Assembly (NCBI GenBank): GCA_947624405.1
Contig: CANQKB010000080.1
Location: 1 to 5,883, forward strand
Direction: 5' to 3'
Origin: an uncultured Clostridia bacterium
GTDB taxonomy: Bacteria > Bacillota > Clostridia > TANB77 > CAG-508
DNA length: 5,883 nucleotides
The notes below the pieces were generated by a model that ran no database searches, had not been told where the DNA came from, and saw nothing but the letters and a program-made list of their open reading frames with translations. The number at the start of each line of letters is the position of its first letter. Within the stretch, counting starts at the first letter, position 1. The position numbers were made by a program, and so were the translations under genes. This document shows, piece after piece, positions 5,672 through 5,883 of this stretch.

Positions 5672-5833
5672 TTATTTTTCTTTGTTTTCATCTTGGTGTT
5701 CAGAAACATATTGTGCTGAATCTCTTAATTGGTCTAAGTATGGTACTTTTGAAACTAACTTTGATACTATATTAAATAGACATGCAATTATTATTATTAA
5801 CATTCCTATTTTTTTCCAATATTTTGCTAGCAT
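5672..5833 (-). CDS. Small single-span membrane protein of unknown function
   Basis: A 53-residue frame starting MLAKYWKKIGMLIIIIACLF and ending in a charged tail, HQDENKEK. One hydrophobic segment (about residues 9-23) follows a positively charged start, so the N terminus is probably inside and the acidic, polar tail outside. Support for a real gene is a strong GGGGAGG ribosome binding site (5847-5841) 7 nt before the ATG, and a TATAAT at 5871-5866. It lies 41 nt upstream of rpmE and may share its transcript. I do not recognise the family. It has no cleavable signal-peptide pattern or known toxin motif. A type I toxin-like peptide is conceivable from size and topology, but nothing else supports it. 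Confidence 0.65.
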   Translation of the reverse strand: MLAKYWKKIGMLIIIIACLFNIVSKLVSKVPYLDQLRDSAQYVSEHQDENKEK

Positions 5834-5865
5834 ACAACTACCTCCCCATTTTGACTTTAATAATT

Positions 5866-5871
5866 ATTATA
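5866..5871 (-). promoter_or_regulatory. Probable -10 element of the small-protein/rpmE transcript
   Basis: A perfect TATAAT on the minus strand lies about 33 nt upstream of the ATG of the small membrane-protein gene. The -35 box would fall outside the window, so the promoter cannot be confirmed. No separate promoter is evident in the 41-nt gap before rpmE, so this one may drive both genes. Confidence 0.5.
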
Positions 5872-5883
5872 CATTGTTTTTTT

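Noticed and set aside
1..5883. CRISPR arrays, insertion sequences, tRNA or rRNA genes
   Set aside because: No regularly spaced repeats, transposase-like proteins, terminal inverted repeats or cloverleaf-like segments were seen on either strand.

Overview
The window looks like a chromosomal segment of a low-GC, anaerobic, spore-forming Clostridia-type Firmicute. The evidence is strongly AT-rich DNA, AGA-dominated arginine codons, strong AGGAGG-type ribosome binding sites, sigma-A promoters, an infC-rpmI-rplT operon with a Firmicute-style attenuated leader, and two sporulation genes (a SipL-like DUF3794/LysM protein and YunB). No mobile element, CRISPR array, tRNA or rRNA is visible.

Layout. 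Positions 1-137 are intergenic, with a small palindrome and a possible -10 element. A TTG-initiated four-helix membrane protein (TIGR04086-like, 138-515, +) converges on the translation operon infC-rpmI-rplT (1733 down to 614, -), and a strong hairpin terminator lies between them. infC appears to start with the non-standard codon AUA. It sits behind a sigma-A promoter and a leader of about 137 nt that ends in an intrinsic attenuator, probably the L20-controlled leader. Upstream on the same strand are yunB (2630-1922) and a sipL-like gene (4184-2639), separated by 8 nt and probably one mother-cell operon. A divergent intergenic region (4185-4462) holds a possible sigma-E promoter for that operon, a sigma-A promoter for an SPFH/band-7 membrane protein (4463-5368, +), and a short remnant of an nfeD gene, the usual partner of SPFH genes. 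A bidirectional terminator separates the SPFH gene from rpmE (L31, -), which is preceded by an undescribed 53-residue membrane protein gene (5833-5672, -).

The most striking observation is that both sporulation genes are broken by a shift to the +1 frame, and each break falls exactly on a CGG codon (sipL 3509-3507; yunB 2231-2229). These are the only two in-frame CGG codons I find in any gene of the window. In both cases, skipping the C of CGG puts the ribosome on GGN (Gly) and restores a full-length, family-like protein (about 514 and 235 aa). This is either a pair of unusually similar lesions or errors, or +1 recoding at a starved or unassigned CGG codon. The second reading is the candidate undescribed system here.
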